From Icerya purchasi (lineage: Eukaryota > Arthropoda > Insecta > Hemiptera > Monophlebidae): 64,000 nt of DNA. Shown here in pieces: positions 45,713-58,515 of the stretch; the stretch's first letter is position 1, and each line of letters opens with the position of its first letter. Both the position numbers and the translations under genes were made by a program. The notes under the pieces were generated by a model. That model made no database searches, was not told the origin of the DNA, and worked only from the letters and a program-made list of their open reading frames with translations. The stretch covers positions 479,210,400 to 479,274,399 of the forward strand of contig CM077115.1 of the NCBI GenBank assembly GCA_039619475.1, in the 5' to 3' direction.

Positions 45713-45925
45713 TTATGCTGAGTTAAGCTGCTCACTCTTTCGAAGGCAATCACCCTGGTGATGGTAATTGCCTCGTTTGAGAGGATTTCGCAATAGGCCA
45801 AGTTGTTTTCGTAGTACTGTAAACTTTTGGCAAGTAAGCAGTATGTGAGAAACTGTCGGTACGCTTGTCTGACCATACAAAGAAACAATATTAAAAAGAA
45901 AGAAACGTAAAATGTTCGCAAACAT
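45713..45925 (-). pseudogene. Probable LINE C-terminal fragment
   Basis: One minus-strand frame reads GQTSVPTVSHILLTCQKFTV then LRKQLGLL. 'T..HiL..C..f...R..L' is the closing block after the RNase H domain in I- and Jockey-type polyproteins. The initial cysteine pair is lost. Short and isolated. Confidence 0.45.
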
Positions 45926-45929
45926 TTCT

Positions 45930-48900
45930 GTCTAGCTTTTTAAAAGGTGCTTCGCAAAAACGAATCTTTCGTGGGTTAATTACACACTCGATTAGCCATT
46001 ATAAATCTGCCACTGCATTTAAAGGTAATTTTTTATTGTCCTAAATTTATTATTACTAAAATTTATTTCGTTATAAAATGTTTTATTGATTAATATTTCC
46101 CGATTAAGCAATATAATTTATTTGTAATCATAGATGCACACACTTTCTACGAAATTTAAAAGCGAATCTGCAAACGATTTTCTGAGAAAAAAAAATTTAT
46201 AAATCGGTATAATAATTAAAAAAGCCGGCAAAAAAAATTACAACGTAAAAATGATTGTGGTTCAATTTTTTATTTTTAAAGAAATTTGTAATTTTTGATT
46301 GTTTATTACAACCAGTCTAGTATTTTTCGTAAAGATCTCAGGTTTTCATCAATGTCGTTACATTTAAAATAAACACTTAAAACGCTAAAAACATAAACGA
46401 AACAAGCAATAACAATATATTTCTTTCGTTCATACAAACCTTATTTTTTCGTTGAAAAAACTCGCAGAAATTTGGTGCCTTTTTCTTTTGACCAGTTCAT
46501 TTGCAAAAACTTTTTGAACTTTTTTTATATGGGTACCAATGCTACCATGGTCACCTTTTCATTATAATTCATGTCATGTCGTCATAACTGATGGCGATTA
46601 TCATACTGTTTTATGGAATTAAACCAGTTCTGTCATATTTCCCTCACTATAATTAAGGTATGCTGCGGTGATCAATTTCACGGTGCATATATAATATGTA
46701 TATGTGTACGCGTATTTGTTTTTTTGTTGTTTTTTTTTGTTTTTTTTTTTTGTTTTTTTGGGGCTCGTCAACCAGGGACCTCACTCAGAAACAATAGGAA
46801 AAAGAGTTAACTAATTAAAACCTAATTCGATTCTAAATGGTAGAAATAAAGGAACCAATGACAGGAATAAAGAAACCATTGGCAGGAACAACAGACTGAG
46901 ACGGAATGGGCAGAATATAAAAAGCACAGTAGGGAGCAGGAAGCCTTGACTTTAAAAGAAATAAATAAAGGGAAAAGCGTTCCACAGAAAGAGCAGAACA
47001 CTCAAAGAAAATTCACAAACAACTGATTCATTGAGATGTAGGGGACAATAAGGAGAGGAAACCAAAAATGTGTATGCGTATGTACATGTGTACATGTACA
47101 TGCGAACGGATTGGCAATGTGTACTGTGATGGCAAATGAAGCTTACATTAAAACTTTCCAATTATACATGCATGACCCAAAAAATGTAGAGTAATTTTTG
47201 TTTCATCTAATTTTATTCAACATTGGACCCCGTAAATTTTGTATCGAGAAATCGACATCGCGATCAGTAATTTCAAATAGATCGGCGATCATTCCAATTA
47301 TAGCGTCCTTCGTTGCTTCAATCTCTAGTTGTATTCAATTCTAGTTCGTTTCTCACTCTCTCTCACTAACATAATCTAATGCTGGGTAATGCTCTCGGCT
47401 GGCGACTAGGGCCCCCTCAAAAATAGATTATTTTCATGATATTTTAAAGTACTAAAAATAGGAGCCGTGCACCATAATGCAATGATCACGATGTCCTTTA
47501 TTAATCAGAAAATAACTTGTACCGAAAGCAAATAATTTTTAGCGCAAACGTAATAGAAAAGTTTATTGATACATGCATGGTAGAGAAGCCGACTGTCGTA
47601 GCGTGGTTGACTAACTCTAGTGTCACTTCGGAAATTTCAATATTCATTTGCTGAATGTGGTATCATAGTTTGGTATTACAGAACCGCATTCATCGTATTG
47701 ATAAACATGTGGCATCGGTGTTTTTGTAAAAAATTTTAGTAATATAAATTTCCCGGGAAAATTATAATTTCTTCAATAGTGGTGTTTCGCTAGAGTAGAA
47801 TTCGGTTCGAACCCTGCTGTCGCGTACTAAAAATATACTAACAATGATCATCGCGTCGGATTATTAAGACCGAATAAATAAGTTAAAAATATATTAAATA
47901 GAAACAACAATAAAATAATAAAAACATGTTAAAAATACATGTACATACGAAGCTAGACGAACAGCGGAGGTGTACTGTTTTTGTATTTTTCAGTGCTGCG
48001 AAAGTGAAATATTTCATAAAATGTCCAACTTCCATTTTTGAGATAATTACAATAACTTAAATAAAACCGTTTACAATGAATAATAGCGGGTAATAAAAAT
48101 AGAGCGCCGGTTTTTCAAAAATCTGTGCACGTTTCTTCGCCCGGCAACAACGATAAACGATTCGAGTGGGCCCGGATGACAGGCGTATGTCTGGAATATC
48201 TAAGTTCGTTATAAATGAAGTTGGACTGAATTTAATTTTGTTCATAAAAAACGGCGCCGCTTCTTCTGTCTTTGGCACCTGCGGTCAATATAAAAGCGTG
48301 TTCGCTGACCTAAAATCTTCGCGCTCTTCGACAAATTCTTTTTTAAAAGTTTTTCATTCGGCCTTTTGCTCTCGCTTTGTTTTCCTCTCACTTCGTTCAT
48401 TAGTTTAACGCTGCCATTTCAGTTATTATTCTTTCTATACGACTTTCTTTTTTTTTTAAAACAGGTTCTTAGTTATTGTTCTTTGTACAGACTTTTCCTT
48501 TTCTCAGAACATTATTACAATTTCTTGTCACACCATTTCGTTTCCTGTTTTTGTTTTTGTTTCGCTTAGAAAAACTTTAACCCCATTTTCTTTGAAATTG
48601 CTTTTCTCGGAAGCCTGCGTCAATTACCGTTTTGGAGTCTCCTATATTTTACAAAAATTATTATTTCCTTCTTTTCAAAAAGTGTTTCCCGCTTCACTGG
48701 TTATAAAAATCATTATCTGTTTTTTCGTTTCTTTTCCAGAGTGTAAGAGCACCGCGTGAGTAAATGATAATTTTTATCAGTGCGCCTGTTCTAGAATAAC
48801 AACGTTACCCAATTATGTATGTATGCATCTATCTATCTTCTTATGATAGCCTTATAAAGGGTACCTCAGTAGCTGAAGAGTTACTTTTTTTTTTTTTCTT

Positions 48901-50780
48901 CATCAGATTATGAAAAAACTATGAAATCCAAAAAAGGTTATTGAAGAGCCTAAATATTAATGAGTGATCAGATTTTTAGAAACAAAAAATTTTAAAAAGT
49001 TCCGCAGCCCGTTCTATAATATCTGGGGAATATTGGCGCATTTTCGTTATTAGAATACAGGGAAATTATTGCAAAATTTTGAAATTCCAAATGCGGGAAA
49101 ATGATTTACCTAAACCGATCATCAGAACTGAAAAAGAATCCACGGTCATTTCCACGAAAACTAGATAATATTTATTTTTTTTTTTTTTTTGAAATGATGT
49201 ATTTTCACCTCTAGTATAAAAGAAAACTATCAAAATTTTAAAATTAACGGTCTCAAATTTTGAAAAATGTGAAAATCAGTCTTCAAAAATTTTTTTGTCA
49301 AAAATTTCACGTTACTCTATGTTGTAGCTACGCGGGACTGATTTTTTTTTTTTTCTAACCGGCGCGTATTTTCAGAATACTTTAGAATAAAAAAGTCCAA
49401 AAGTATTGAAATTTAGGAGCTCGAATTTTTTGAGAAAATATTCACCTAAAACGGTAAGAGTACAAACTAAAGAAAAGTCTCCAAACCCTCCTCAGAGCCT
49501 CAGCGGTTATGCACCACCCATAAATCGTATACATTTAATAAAAAAGCCTATAGGTTTTCCATTTTAAAAAAAGTCTAAAATAATTAGATGTAGGTTGCAA
49601 AGATATATCTAAATCATTAAGCAGAATATATATGTGTGGGTTGTGTATCATGTATACTGTGTGCGTTAGATAAATCATCACAGATACTTCTGCAAGCTAT
49701 ATTGAATTATTTTAGACTTTTTTTTTATAATTGGGACATGTTGACACCTCGGTGAACTCCATTTTAAAATCTGTGAACTAATTTCTCATATTTTTCAATT
49801 ATTCAACTTTTAGACGATAATGTTTTATACTTTTTATAGAAGAGTGGGTTTTAATTAATTACGTCATTTTTTTTCGCAAACAAATGTTACATATAATCGA
49901 TGCAAAACGGTTAGATCACTTTTCGTATTATTCTCGGCAAAAAAATGACTAGTCATCGATATGTACAGCATTGTTCATAAATCTGGTTTTGAAGTCTGTT
50001 ATGATTTTCTGTTATTTTTAACCCTGTTACGTTTAAAAGAAATGTATTTTTTCATTGTGCTCTTAATAGTTTTTGAATATTCTTTTAGTACAATGTATTT
50101 TTGTTTTTAAGAATGTCGTTTCAATTTAAATCATTTCCAGATTCTTAAAAGCTGTAAACTGATTCCGGAAGATATGATTTTTAGTTTACGTATTGAAGAA
50201 TTATTTGTAATTATTTTTTTTTTTTTTGATTTCTTAAATATGTATAAATTTGTAAAAGATACATAACTTTCCGTTTAAATACTAAAAAATTATCTGTAAA
50301 TATCTGAATTGTAATGTATAGGAGACGCGAATGACCTAGAAGTCGAGCGTCTATAAATAAATATCGAATTTGAAATTTATATGTAAGTATTATTGAAATC
50401 TAACTTATTTAAGGATTAAGGAAGTTTTCTTTGATAAGGTGTAGAGGACTTAACGATTGTGTCCTTCATACTCCGGTGGTGGTAACACGAAAATAATGTT
50501 GTAATTTTGAGTTAAGGAAATTATAAGTTGCTACGAGAAACTTTAAATTATTATTATGTTTTAAGAATGACAAAATCAATTGTAATTTACTATTTTATAA
50601 GTATTACGGAATTATTATCTGAGCCATGGATAGTTTTTTAAAAAGATTTTTTTTTTTTTTTTTTAATTTCTTTACACTCAAAAATATAAATATTTCGTAA
50701 AATTTTCAATTCGAGGTGATATAGTTGGAAATTATATATTTCTTTAAATGAAATTTCGTAGTTCGTAAAAAATTGTTTTT
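45930..50780. other. Unassigned A+T-rich sequence
   Basis: No gene is supported over nearly 5 kb. A poly-T/G tract near 46718-46762 explains the ORF at 46613-46810. GGTTCGAACCC at about 47803 is a B-box-like word without a matching A-box at the right distance. Frames at 48057-48569 have no motif. Confidence 0.4.
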
Positions 50781-50782
50781 TT

Positions 50783-51114
50783 CTTTATAGTGCCATACTT
50801 AATTCCTAAGCATCGGCGACTACCTATTATCTCAGCTGTACAGACATAAGTATTAGTGTTCATAGCGATTGTTATATGCAGTACGAATGTGTACACACGC
50901 AAGACTACATTCGGAACTAATTAGTAATCGTTTGATTTATCGATATATAAGTGCAGTCCTGCTGTATACTGACCTAGCGCACATATGATGGTATACGTGG
51001 TGGTTTTCCATTGCCTTCCACGTGATTATTATTAGCGATTATTTAATTTAATTCTTGTAATAAATTCTGTCGTCGCCTGGGAAAGTGCTCTAGCAACTAG
51101 GCTATAGCGACGAT
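50783..51114 (-). mobile_element. tRNA-derived SINE, copy 2 (inverted)
   Basis: Matches 28585-28949 on the opposite strand from the A-box-like region to GGCACTATAAAG. The tRNA-like head has lost its middle: the B-box and anticodon region are replaced by a shorter AGCACTTTCCCAGG. The GGAAGGCAATGGAAAACCACC-like word is kept. Two copies with the same 3' end support a real SINE family. Confidence 0.85.
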
Positions 51115-51119
51115 CATCC

Positions 51120-52440
51120 ATGACACAAAATTCGTTTTGAAATCCAAGTGTTTAGAATATCGATATTTGCAGTAAAATTTTAAAAGTACATTCTACCGAA
51201 ATAAAAAGTGACCAGTGGTTGACAAACTATTTAAAACTACTGATCCTGAAACAAAAAGCTACCCCCTAATAAATCAAGATTTTTCTACTTTTCGACGTGT
51301 TAACCATCTTAAAAGTGATAACAAACCATTAGACACATTTATAGTGCGTGAATGCGAACTTTAAAATAGTTCGTTCGCTACTACGTCGAATTTGAATTTC
51401 ACGCGTGAAAGTGAAATCAGAAAAAATAATTAATCGTTATTAGGAGTTTTCCCGAATTTTTAAAAAATTCACTTATCCTTCATTTTTTTAAATATATTTT
51501 GGGGGCTCGTCATAAACGCGAGTGAATTTTTTTTTTTTTTTTGTATATTATTAATAGTAGCTACCGGGTTTAACTCGAATGAAAGACTACTGCTTAACCA
51601 ACTACGTCACTACAGCTGGCTGGCTTATTTTAATTTAAAGTGCTCTAGCCGTCTTTATAATAGGACGATATAATATTTGGCTTAGATGAAAAATTAAGAA
51701 ACAATTTAATATTAACTGCCGAAAAAATAAACAATGGGAAATAAACTTTTACAGGACGAGTTTCGAAGGCAAAATAGAAATAATCGTAAAATCGGTGATG
51801 TAACCTTCTGCTAGAACTGTAATGCAAATGATATATAAAATAAAAGATGCTGACACACTTTACGATTTTGCGGGAAATTAGGAGGTGTGTTTAAACCTCT
51901 GAGAAATAAGGTTCGATTTTAAGGCAGATATGTCAACTATCAGGCGCGATGTCCCACATCAAAACAGTAATTGTCTGTAAATACCTGCGTTAAACTTTCG
52001 AAAGCTTAATCCAATTTATTTAAATCTGCAAATCCCGCGTTCGTAGAATATCGTGTTAGATTAATTGGTATTAGTTTAAGCATCTGTGTAGAATTGAATT
52101 AATTTTTATCCAGCAAAATTGTTAAATGTAATTCGGAAATAATTACATTGTTCAAAATTTCGCAATTGTGATGCATAAAAACAGTAAAAATTTGTACGTT
52201 TGCGGAGGGGAATTTCATATGTGCCGCCGCTGTGTGGAATAAGTTTTTTTTATATTTTCTTTAGCCCCTAAATTGAATTCTGATCTGATTAAAACCCGTT
52301 TAAGGCGCCTCTTACTCTTTTATTCTACGAAATTAATTAGTATATTCAAGAATACTCGATTTCAAATAATTTTTGATTGGATCAAAATTTTTAAAAAATT
52401 GCAATAAACTGTTAAAATTGTAACTCTGATTATTAAAGTA
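51120..52440. other. Unassigned A+T-rich sequence
   Basis: No gene, RNA or repeat copy is supported. Confidence 0.4.
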
Positions 52441-52449
52441 ACATTACAT

Positions 52450-53520
52450 AATCCCACCACCTTGACGAGGTGGAGGGGCCTGAGTATTGTTTCTAGGACG
52501 TCAGGAGCTACCACCTGGCGATAGTGTAGCTGTCAAAAAGGTAAGCCAGGCAGATCGCAACAGAGGAACCAGACTTTCCATGTTAGAAACGGTTACTTAT
52601 TCGGAATCTATTTTGCAGGTCAAACCGCTATTGATGAAACTTTGATTAATACTTAAAACAGACATACTTACATGAAAGTTACAAGACTAAAAGAGTTCAG
52701 AATAACCAAGGATATAAGAGACTCGATAGACTTAAATGTTGGAAAACATGTCATCGAAACAAACTCACAACCATCTAGAGAAACATAAAAATCTCGTAAA
52801 CTCGCGGCTACCAGAAACAAACAAGAGAATGGTAGCGTAAATAAAACAATTGCAAGGATAGAAAACGTAGAAATGCAAATCAAGGAGCTGGCAATTATGA
52901 AGAAGAAAGAAATTGGAAGTAAGCGCATGAGAAGACTTTGGCGGTGGGAAAATAAGAAAGACCATGGAAGATCTTCTGCGCCCAAGATAAATAACGAAAA
53001 GAAAAAAAAAAATTCTGACTGAATTAAAATAAAGTTTGTTTAGTTATCGAAGAATTCAAATACCCCATTGAAAATCAAAACGGCGTAATTAATATGGACG
53101 GAGTTGATTTAGTTTAAGCGTAGTGTACAATATAGTGCAGAAGGCCGATAAAAATACTGTTCGGATGGAGGAGTTGAAATCGGCATTCGTTTCAGAGAGG
53201 TTCGAAAAGCAATAGATCACCTAAAGGGAATAGGGTCCCTGATTTGGGCAATCTGCCTGCAAAAGTATTTGAAACAGTGGAAAAAAGTGCTATGCCTATG
53301 ATTTGTAAATACATACGGAAATCACATCAGAAAAAAAAAAAAAAAAATGTGCTAGTCTCCGTATTCATCATCAATTCTAAATACCTCATTCTCACAGATT
53401 CACTCAGTATTCTAATGTCCCTCTATACCTTTTACACAGATAATATAATTGTACAGCGCGTCCTTCTCCTTCACGATCTCCTTATTCGATCCCAAATTTC
53501 TATGTCTTTCATGTAGATCC
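52450..53520 (+). pseudogene. LINE fragments: 5' leader, RT start and RNase H piece
   Basis: CCACCACCTTGACGAGGTGG at 52456 is a hairpin-forming leader-like word. After about 650 bp of decayed sequence, EVRKAIDHLKG, then in the next frame VPDLGNLPAKVFETVEKSAM, looks like the RT entry block 'ev..ai..lk..kapG.D.ip..v.k'. After an A run, NSKYLILTDSLSILMSLYTF at about 53370-53430 matches the 'iltDSlSal.al' core of an RNase H domain. Most of the RT between them is deleted. An I- or R1-group element is likely. Confidence 0.55.
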
Positions 53521-53959
53521 TCAGCAATATTGGTCCTCTCGGTAACGATGCCAACGACCGAGCTACTAGGGAGGCATCCGAGCTTCCATCCAAATCCTCG
53601 TACTTCTCTTCTACCAACGATATGAAGAAAGAAAGAAGAAGTTTATTGCAACAAACAATCGAGAAACAACATGAAAAAAAAAAAATATTAGACTTATAAT
53701 TGCGTACCGCCAACTATAGCTTACCGCACGACTTGAAGTTGAAATGAAAAAGCAATGCATAGACATGATAAATTACAGCTTAAATTGTAACAACGGGTAA
53801 AAAAGCAATTAAAAAAAAAACCTGTGCATCCCGGACGAAAAAAGAAAAGAAGAAAAAAAATAAATGAATAAATAAATAAATAAATAAATAAAAATAATAC
53901 ATGTCAAAATAAGATTTACAACTGTGATAAATAAAGAAACTTGAACGCTACACCACTAG

Positions 53960-56230
53960 AACTAATACTACAGTATATTGTGTTTAAGCCTTCTGTGCTT
54001 GTATCTGGTGTACATGAACTCGAGTTGCGTAGAATCATAATTACCAATTGCAGAGATTAACTCATTTTCATGCTGTAAACACTTCTCGCAGAATTTACGT
54101 GTTAAATCTAATACGTAATCTCTAATAAAAGGTAGTAGTCCTAAGGTCAGACGCATATTTACAATTTTAGAGTATCTAGGGACATTTAATACACATCTTA
54201 AACATCTGTTTTGCAATAACTGAAGCTTACTATAACTAGCATTAGAAACTGAACTCCACACTGGACATGAATAGCAAACTATAGGACGAATTAATGTTTT
54301 GTATAGAATTAGTTTGTTATTAATGCTAAGAAACGACTTTCGATTGAATAATGGATGATACGATGGTACAAATTCTTTTATTAGCTTTTATGAACACTTG
54401 ATTTATATGCTCCAGGTAGTTCAACCTTTTGTCCAGTATAACTCCAAGATAGCGCACGTGATTCGATCAGCTAATTATTTCGGAATTAATTTTTATTTCC
54501 GCGAGCAGCCCGCCTGCGAGTGAAAAATACGGCTTCAGTTTTACTCGGGTTTATGTCTATTTGCCATTTTTTAAAATAACGCAAAACGTAATTAAGTCCC
54601 GCTTGCAGCTTGTTTGTAATTGCATTTGGTATATAAGAACTGCAGTAAAGTGCTAGCGCGGCCTGCACCTCCCTCAGCTCGGGAAAATCAGATAGAAATA
54701 ACGTAAATAAAAAGGGACCTAAAATACTTCCTTGCGGAGCCCCAGCTAAACACGTTTTAGTGGACGACCTAGCTCCATTAACAATTACATCGAATAATCT
54801 GTTACTCAAGTAACTATGAAGGAGATTTATTAATGAATTTGTATAGAATCATTTTATAAATAATCCCCTTGTGCCATGTTGTATCAAATGCTTTTGCAAC
54901 ATCTAATAGGACCATACCTGTATGTTTATTGCAGTTGTAATTATGCGAAATATATTCCGTAATTCTCGCCACCTGATGAGTGGTTGAGTAACCAGAACGA
55001 AAACCGAACTGAACGTTAGGAATCAAGTGATGTCTACTGGAATGCATTTTAAGTCGAAATAATATAGATTTTTCTGCTATCTTACTGAGATTCTTTAGTA
55101 GGCTAATAGGGCGAATATTTGACGTTTGCGAAGTGTCTTTCCCGGGCTTAGGGAGAGTAATGATTTTTGCAATTTTCCAACTGTTAGGGAAATATCCAAA
55201 TCTAAACATAGCATTTATCAAGTTAGTAAGTTCAACAATGGCTTTACAGGGGAGTTTTTTAATGGCAATAGCAGGAATATTATCAATTCCAGAAGTGTTT
55301 TTAGGTTTCAAGGCTTTAATATTGTCTCGTATCTCTTTGGGAGTAACTAGTAGAATATTATCGGCCGAATGATCTGAGTCAAAAAGTTTTTAACAGTGGA
55401 ATTGGTTTTATTTGTTTGATACTTCGATGTAAGTTTGCAATTTCGGGTGTGAGTCGCGAAGTATTCTGCCGCTAGTAACTCAGCTTTCGCGGAATCGCTA
55501 TACACGTAGTTATCTAGGCATGCGTCATACAAAGGAGGAAGAAACGCGTGCTGCTTAGTATAAAGTTTGCAGATTTTCCCCAGAGGCGAGATTGTCTTTT
55601 ACTGTTAGATTTGACAGCATGCGATTAAAATTATCATTTTTATTTTTACGTAGAAGAAACCTGACAAGATTATTAATATAATTCAAGCCAATTTTTAAAT
55701 ACCGTGAACGGCTAGTAAAACGAAGCTTAACGTATAATCTTCTAATATAATTCTTGAGAAGCGCAAGCATATAAGTAGGCAAACTATTATGTAACCTATT
55801 GGTCGGTATCTTTGGAATAAAGTTTTCAGCGGCAGTAATGATTAAGTTCGTGACAGTGTTCAGATGCTTATCGATATCAGTCACGCTAATAAAAATACGC
55901 GCGTTTAGAATAATATTTTCTGAAATAAATTTTCTAAATTCGTCCCAATTTGCGTTTTGAAAGTCAGCAATGTAATTATCTACAGCATGCAATTTATTAC
56001 TCACTATGACAACAGATATGGGATTATGGTCAGAAGACAGACAACTTAATGATATGGGAGGTGTAATCGCAACATTTTTCGTCAGCACGATATCTATGAC
56101 ACTGTTTCGAAATCCCCTGGCGCTAGAACAGTAAGTAGGTTCTTTAGGCGCAGAAATACAAACACCAGTACGTAAAGAAATTTCGTAAAGGATATTACCA
56201 GCCCTGTTATTACATGAAATTCTTCTTGAA
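53960..56230 (-). pseudogene. Jockey-clade non-LTR retrotransposon, best-preserved LINE copy
   Basis: Minus strand, 5'-truncated. The endonuclease end GFRNSVIDIVLTKNV ... LSCLSSDHNPISVV lies at 56140-55990. A linker follows to 55350. The RT begins NTSGIDNIPAIAIKKLPCKA, then KIITLPKPGKD, NIRPISLLKNLSKIAEKSIL, FGFRSGYSTTHQVARITEYI and VLLDVAKAFDTTWHKGIIYK. A frameshift near 54812 leads to NRLFDVIVNGARSSTKTCLA, GAPQGSILGPFLFTLFLSDF and LRYFKKWQIDINPSKTEAVF. The thumb SINNKLILYKTLIRPIVCYS, then LQLLQNRCLRCVLNVP, ends at about 53968. Where YADD is expected (54640-54650) the frame reads LALYCSSYIP: the aspartate pair is missing. The copy is dead. Confidence 0.88.
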
Positions 56231-56643
56231 ATCCCTTACAATTAAATCCTGGAAACGATTATGGAGCTTTAATCAACAAAACCGCCTTTTCCTTATTAAA
56301 CCTGATTCGCTATCTCAGATCCCCCTTTCGTTCTATTCAAGGAAGACAAATATTATTCTTACCAGAATAATAATAATTATAATGATAATAATAAGGAAGG
56401 CCTTTATCAAAATTTCGAAAATTCACCAACAATATTTATAATTCAGCGGCGGTAAAAGTTATATATGAACATCGGAACAAATTTTGAATTCTCGGTTATT
56501 GTTAGAAAAAAACGCATGAATATTGAAACGGTGTCGTGTTTTATGAACTACATCAAGACATTTGATTTTGTTTAGCGGAGTAAACTTTGACTAGTGTTGA
56601 CCGGAGTAGGCCACAAATTTAGCAAAAGTTCGAATAAATAAAA

Positions 56644-56862
56644 ATGTCACCTTCGAAGACTTTTACCCATCAAGCAGTGTACGCCATAGATGAACTTCCA
56701 CTGCGTTGTACGGCCCCTTATGAAGAACATATTATGCATAAGACTTCACAGATTAATGATAAAATAGGATTTCAGTCGCAGGAGGTCACATTCACATCCT
56801 TAGATGTGCTATCGACAATAATAACCGACAATGTAAAAAATTTGCTATCGCAAATGCGCTGA
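56644..56862 (+). other. Small ATG open frame, 72 codons, uncertain
   Basis: The ATG has AAAA before it, and the translation (YAIDELPLRCTAPYEEHIMH, then FTSLDVLSTIITDNVKNLL) has ordinary protein composition. No family is recognised. A second protein-like frame follows at 57051-57329 in another phase, so the two may be exons or pieces of one decayed gene. Confidence 0.3.
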
Positions 56863-57050
56863 ATCGAACACTATAACGCAGAGTAAGAGGTAACAGTTCA
56901 TAAAAATAAAACGAAAAAAAGTAATCGTTCAGAACTTGGCCTGTTGGAAATTGTGAGACAATATACCATTCGATAGCTGAAAATAAAGGCAGGTCTGAAG
57001 CAGAAATTAGACGCGGAATTCAAGTAGGAGAAAAGTGTTAAATGAACTGA

Positions 57051-57329
57051 CTTTACGATATACAAAAACGTAAACTAAAAGCGGGTAAACAGTTCAGTTT
57101 TTGTGGCGCGGAAAAGCAGCTACTGCGAAAATGCGAACGGCGAGAGATAGATACGCTAGAAATGTATTGCCGGTTGAAGGACATCTTCTCGAGGGATTTA
57201 AATCCTAAGAAAGTAATTCATATCAGTAGATTCTACAAGCGCAACCCAACAAATTTGCTGAAAACTAGCTATGTGTATATGTTCAAATACGGTAGAATGG
57301 TCTTCGAAGTTTGGCGAAATTTATTTTGA
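57051..57329 (+). other. Open frame of 92 codons without early ATG, uncertain
   Basis: Open from the TGA at 57048 to the TGA at 57327. It encodes a basic stretch FCGAEKQLLRKCERREIDTL, then MYCRLKDIFSRDLNPKKVIH, then ISRFYKRNPTNLLKTSYVYM. The composition is more protein-like than the background, and a region free of stops for 92 codons is unusual here. No family is recognised. Confidence 0.3.
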
Positions 57330-57560
57330 ATGAAAGGTACTTTTATTTACATTGTGGTATATGGTTATGTATATATATATATATATAATAAAATTTAATA
57401 TTGACACACTTCCGAATGTTATATCATGAAGTAGGAATTGCCTCCATTTTGACGTGCTTTTCTCTGCTTGAGAGACGAAAATTTTAACATTAATCTCATT
57501 TTTATTTCTTCTTTTTTATTTTCTTTGAATTTGGTATTATTTTTTTATTTATTATTGTTA

Positions 57561-58300
57561 TTATTCTTTATAAGTTCTTTTATCCTTGCGTTTATCCAGA
57601 ATAGGGTTAAGCAAAGTTTGCGAGTGCAGACAGTATTGACTAGCCTGTAGCGATTTTAGACTGGAGTTGTTGGCAGAATCATAAGTAATGACCGCAAAGT
57701 TAAGTTTGGTACGTATTAGCGCGTAGGATGTACCTAGTGGAATTTTTGCATCGCAACTAAAACCTTTTTGGTAAAAAGTTTCCAGAAACTCGAAGCCTTG
57801 CTTCATAGTCACTCTTGTGTTACTTGATGCGGTTGGTCCAAGAGAATTTCTATTAATTATAGACAAGAATTTACATTGACTGTGTTCTCTTCATTGGTTA
57901 GCTATATAGGGTTAATCTAATATATTTTTCCCTATTAACTCATGACTTCGTTTGATGAAAACTCGGATTTTTCAAGAGAACAACTTAATCTACTTTTGTG
58001 AGCCCACGCGTGGAGGGTGTTATATAGCGGTTTTTAAATAGGCCGAACGGTTAGGTCAATGTTTTTCTCAGAGGAAGCGAGAGATAGGTCGTTGACATAT
58101 AAATATCGTTTCAGTAGCGATTGAATAGTCGACATAAAGATAATAGCAAAATTTTGAGGAGAGAACCTCGTGAGTCACCGTTGCCCCCGTATAAACTATA
58201 CGGGAGATGAGACTATTGACTCTTACCTGTCCGTTTTTTGAAAAAGTTGACAATGAACGAAACTGAATCAAGAGGAAAATCGAATTTAAATCATGCACGT
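57561..58300 (-). pseudogene. I-type reverse transcriptase remnant
   Basis: Minus strand, three frames. FIVNFFKKRTGKSQ and then GDSRGSLLKILLLSL (58230-58130) correspond to 'FL..R...v......G.pqGS.Ls..Lf'. RYLYVNDLSLASSEK near 58090 corresponds to the catalytic 'lYvDDl.l', with the first Asp replaced by Asn. SYALIRTKLNFAVITYDSAN, then SLKSLQASQYCLHSQ (57740-57620), corresponds to 'i...iRskl.yg...y.sa....Lk.Lq..Q...LR'. Dead and fragmentary. Confidence 0.6.
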
Positions 58301-58507
58301 ATTATGCGTGAAATGTGAACCGTTCATATGACTTTTTCTATATCTAGAAATAAAAATAATAAGTAAATATTACTGGCAAGAGCACCGCACATAGAGCCTC
58401 TAAACTGACCGCTGCCGATCCATGTTTCGCGATTCGAATTGTAATACCGAAATTAGTTGCTTATTATTTGAAAACCATTTTTTCAAACATTCTGAATAAA
58501 TTAAATA

Positions 58508-58515
58508 GTTTGTCA
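58508..58515. repeat. 8-bp target-site duplication GTTTGTCA, left
   Basis: Identical to 59137-59144; the pair brackets the hAT-like element. Confidence 0.8.

Noticed and set aside
46613..46810. 65-codon ORF with a Phe-rich centre
   Set aside because: It is produced by a poly-T tract and has no other feature.
47795..47830. Second tRNA-like or SINE head around GGTTCGAACCC
   Set aside because: A B-box-like word alone, with no A-box at a proper distance and no second copy in the window.
55126..55372. Plus-strand ORFs over the Jockey element
   Set aside because: They are antisense shadows of the reverse transcriptase, which shows the family motifs on the minus strand.
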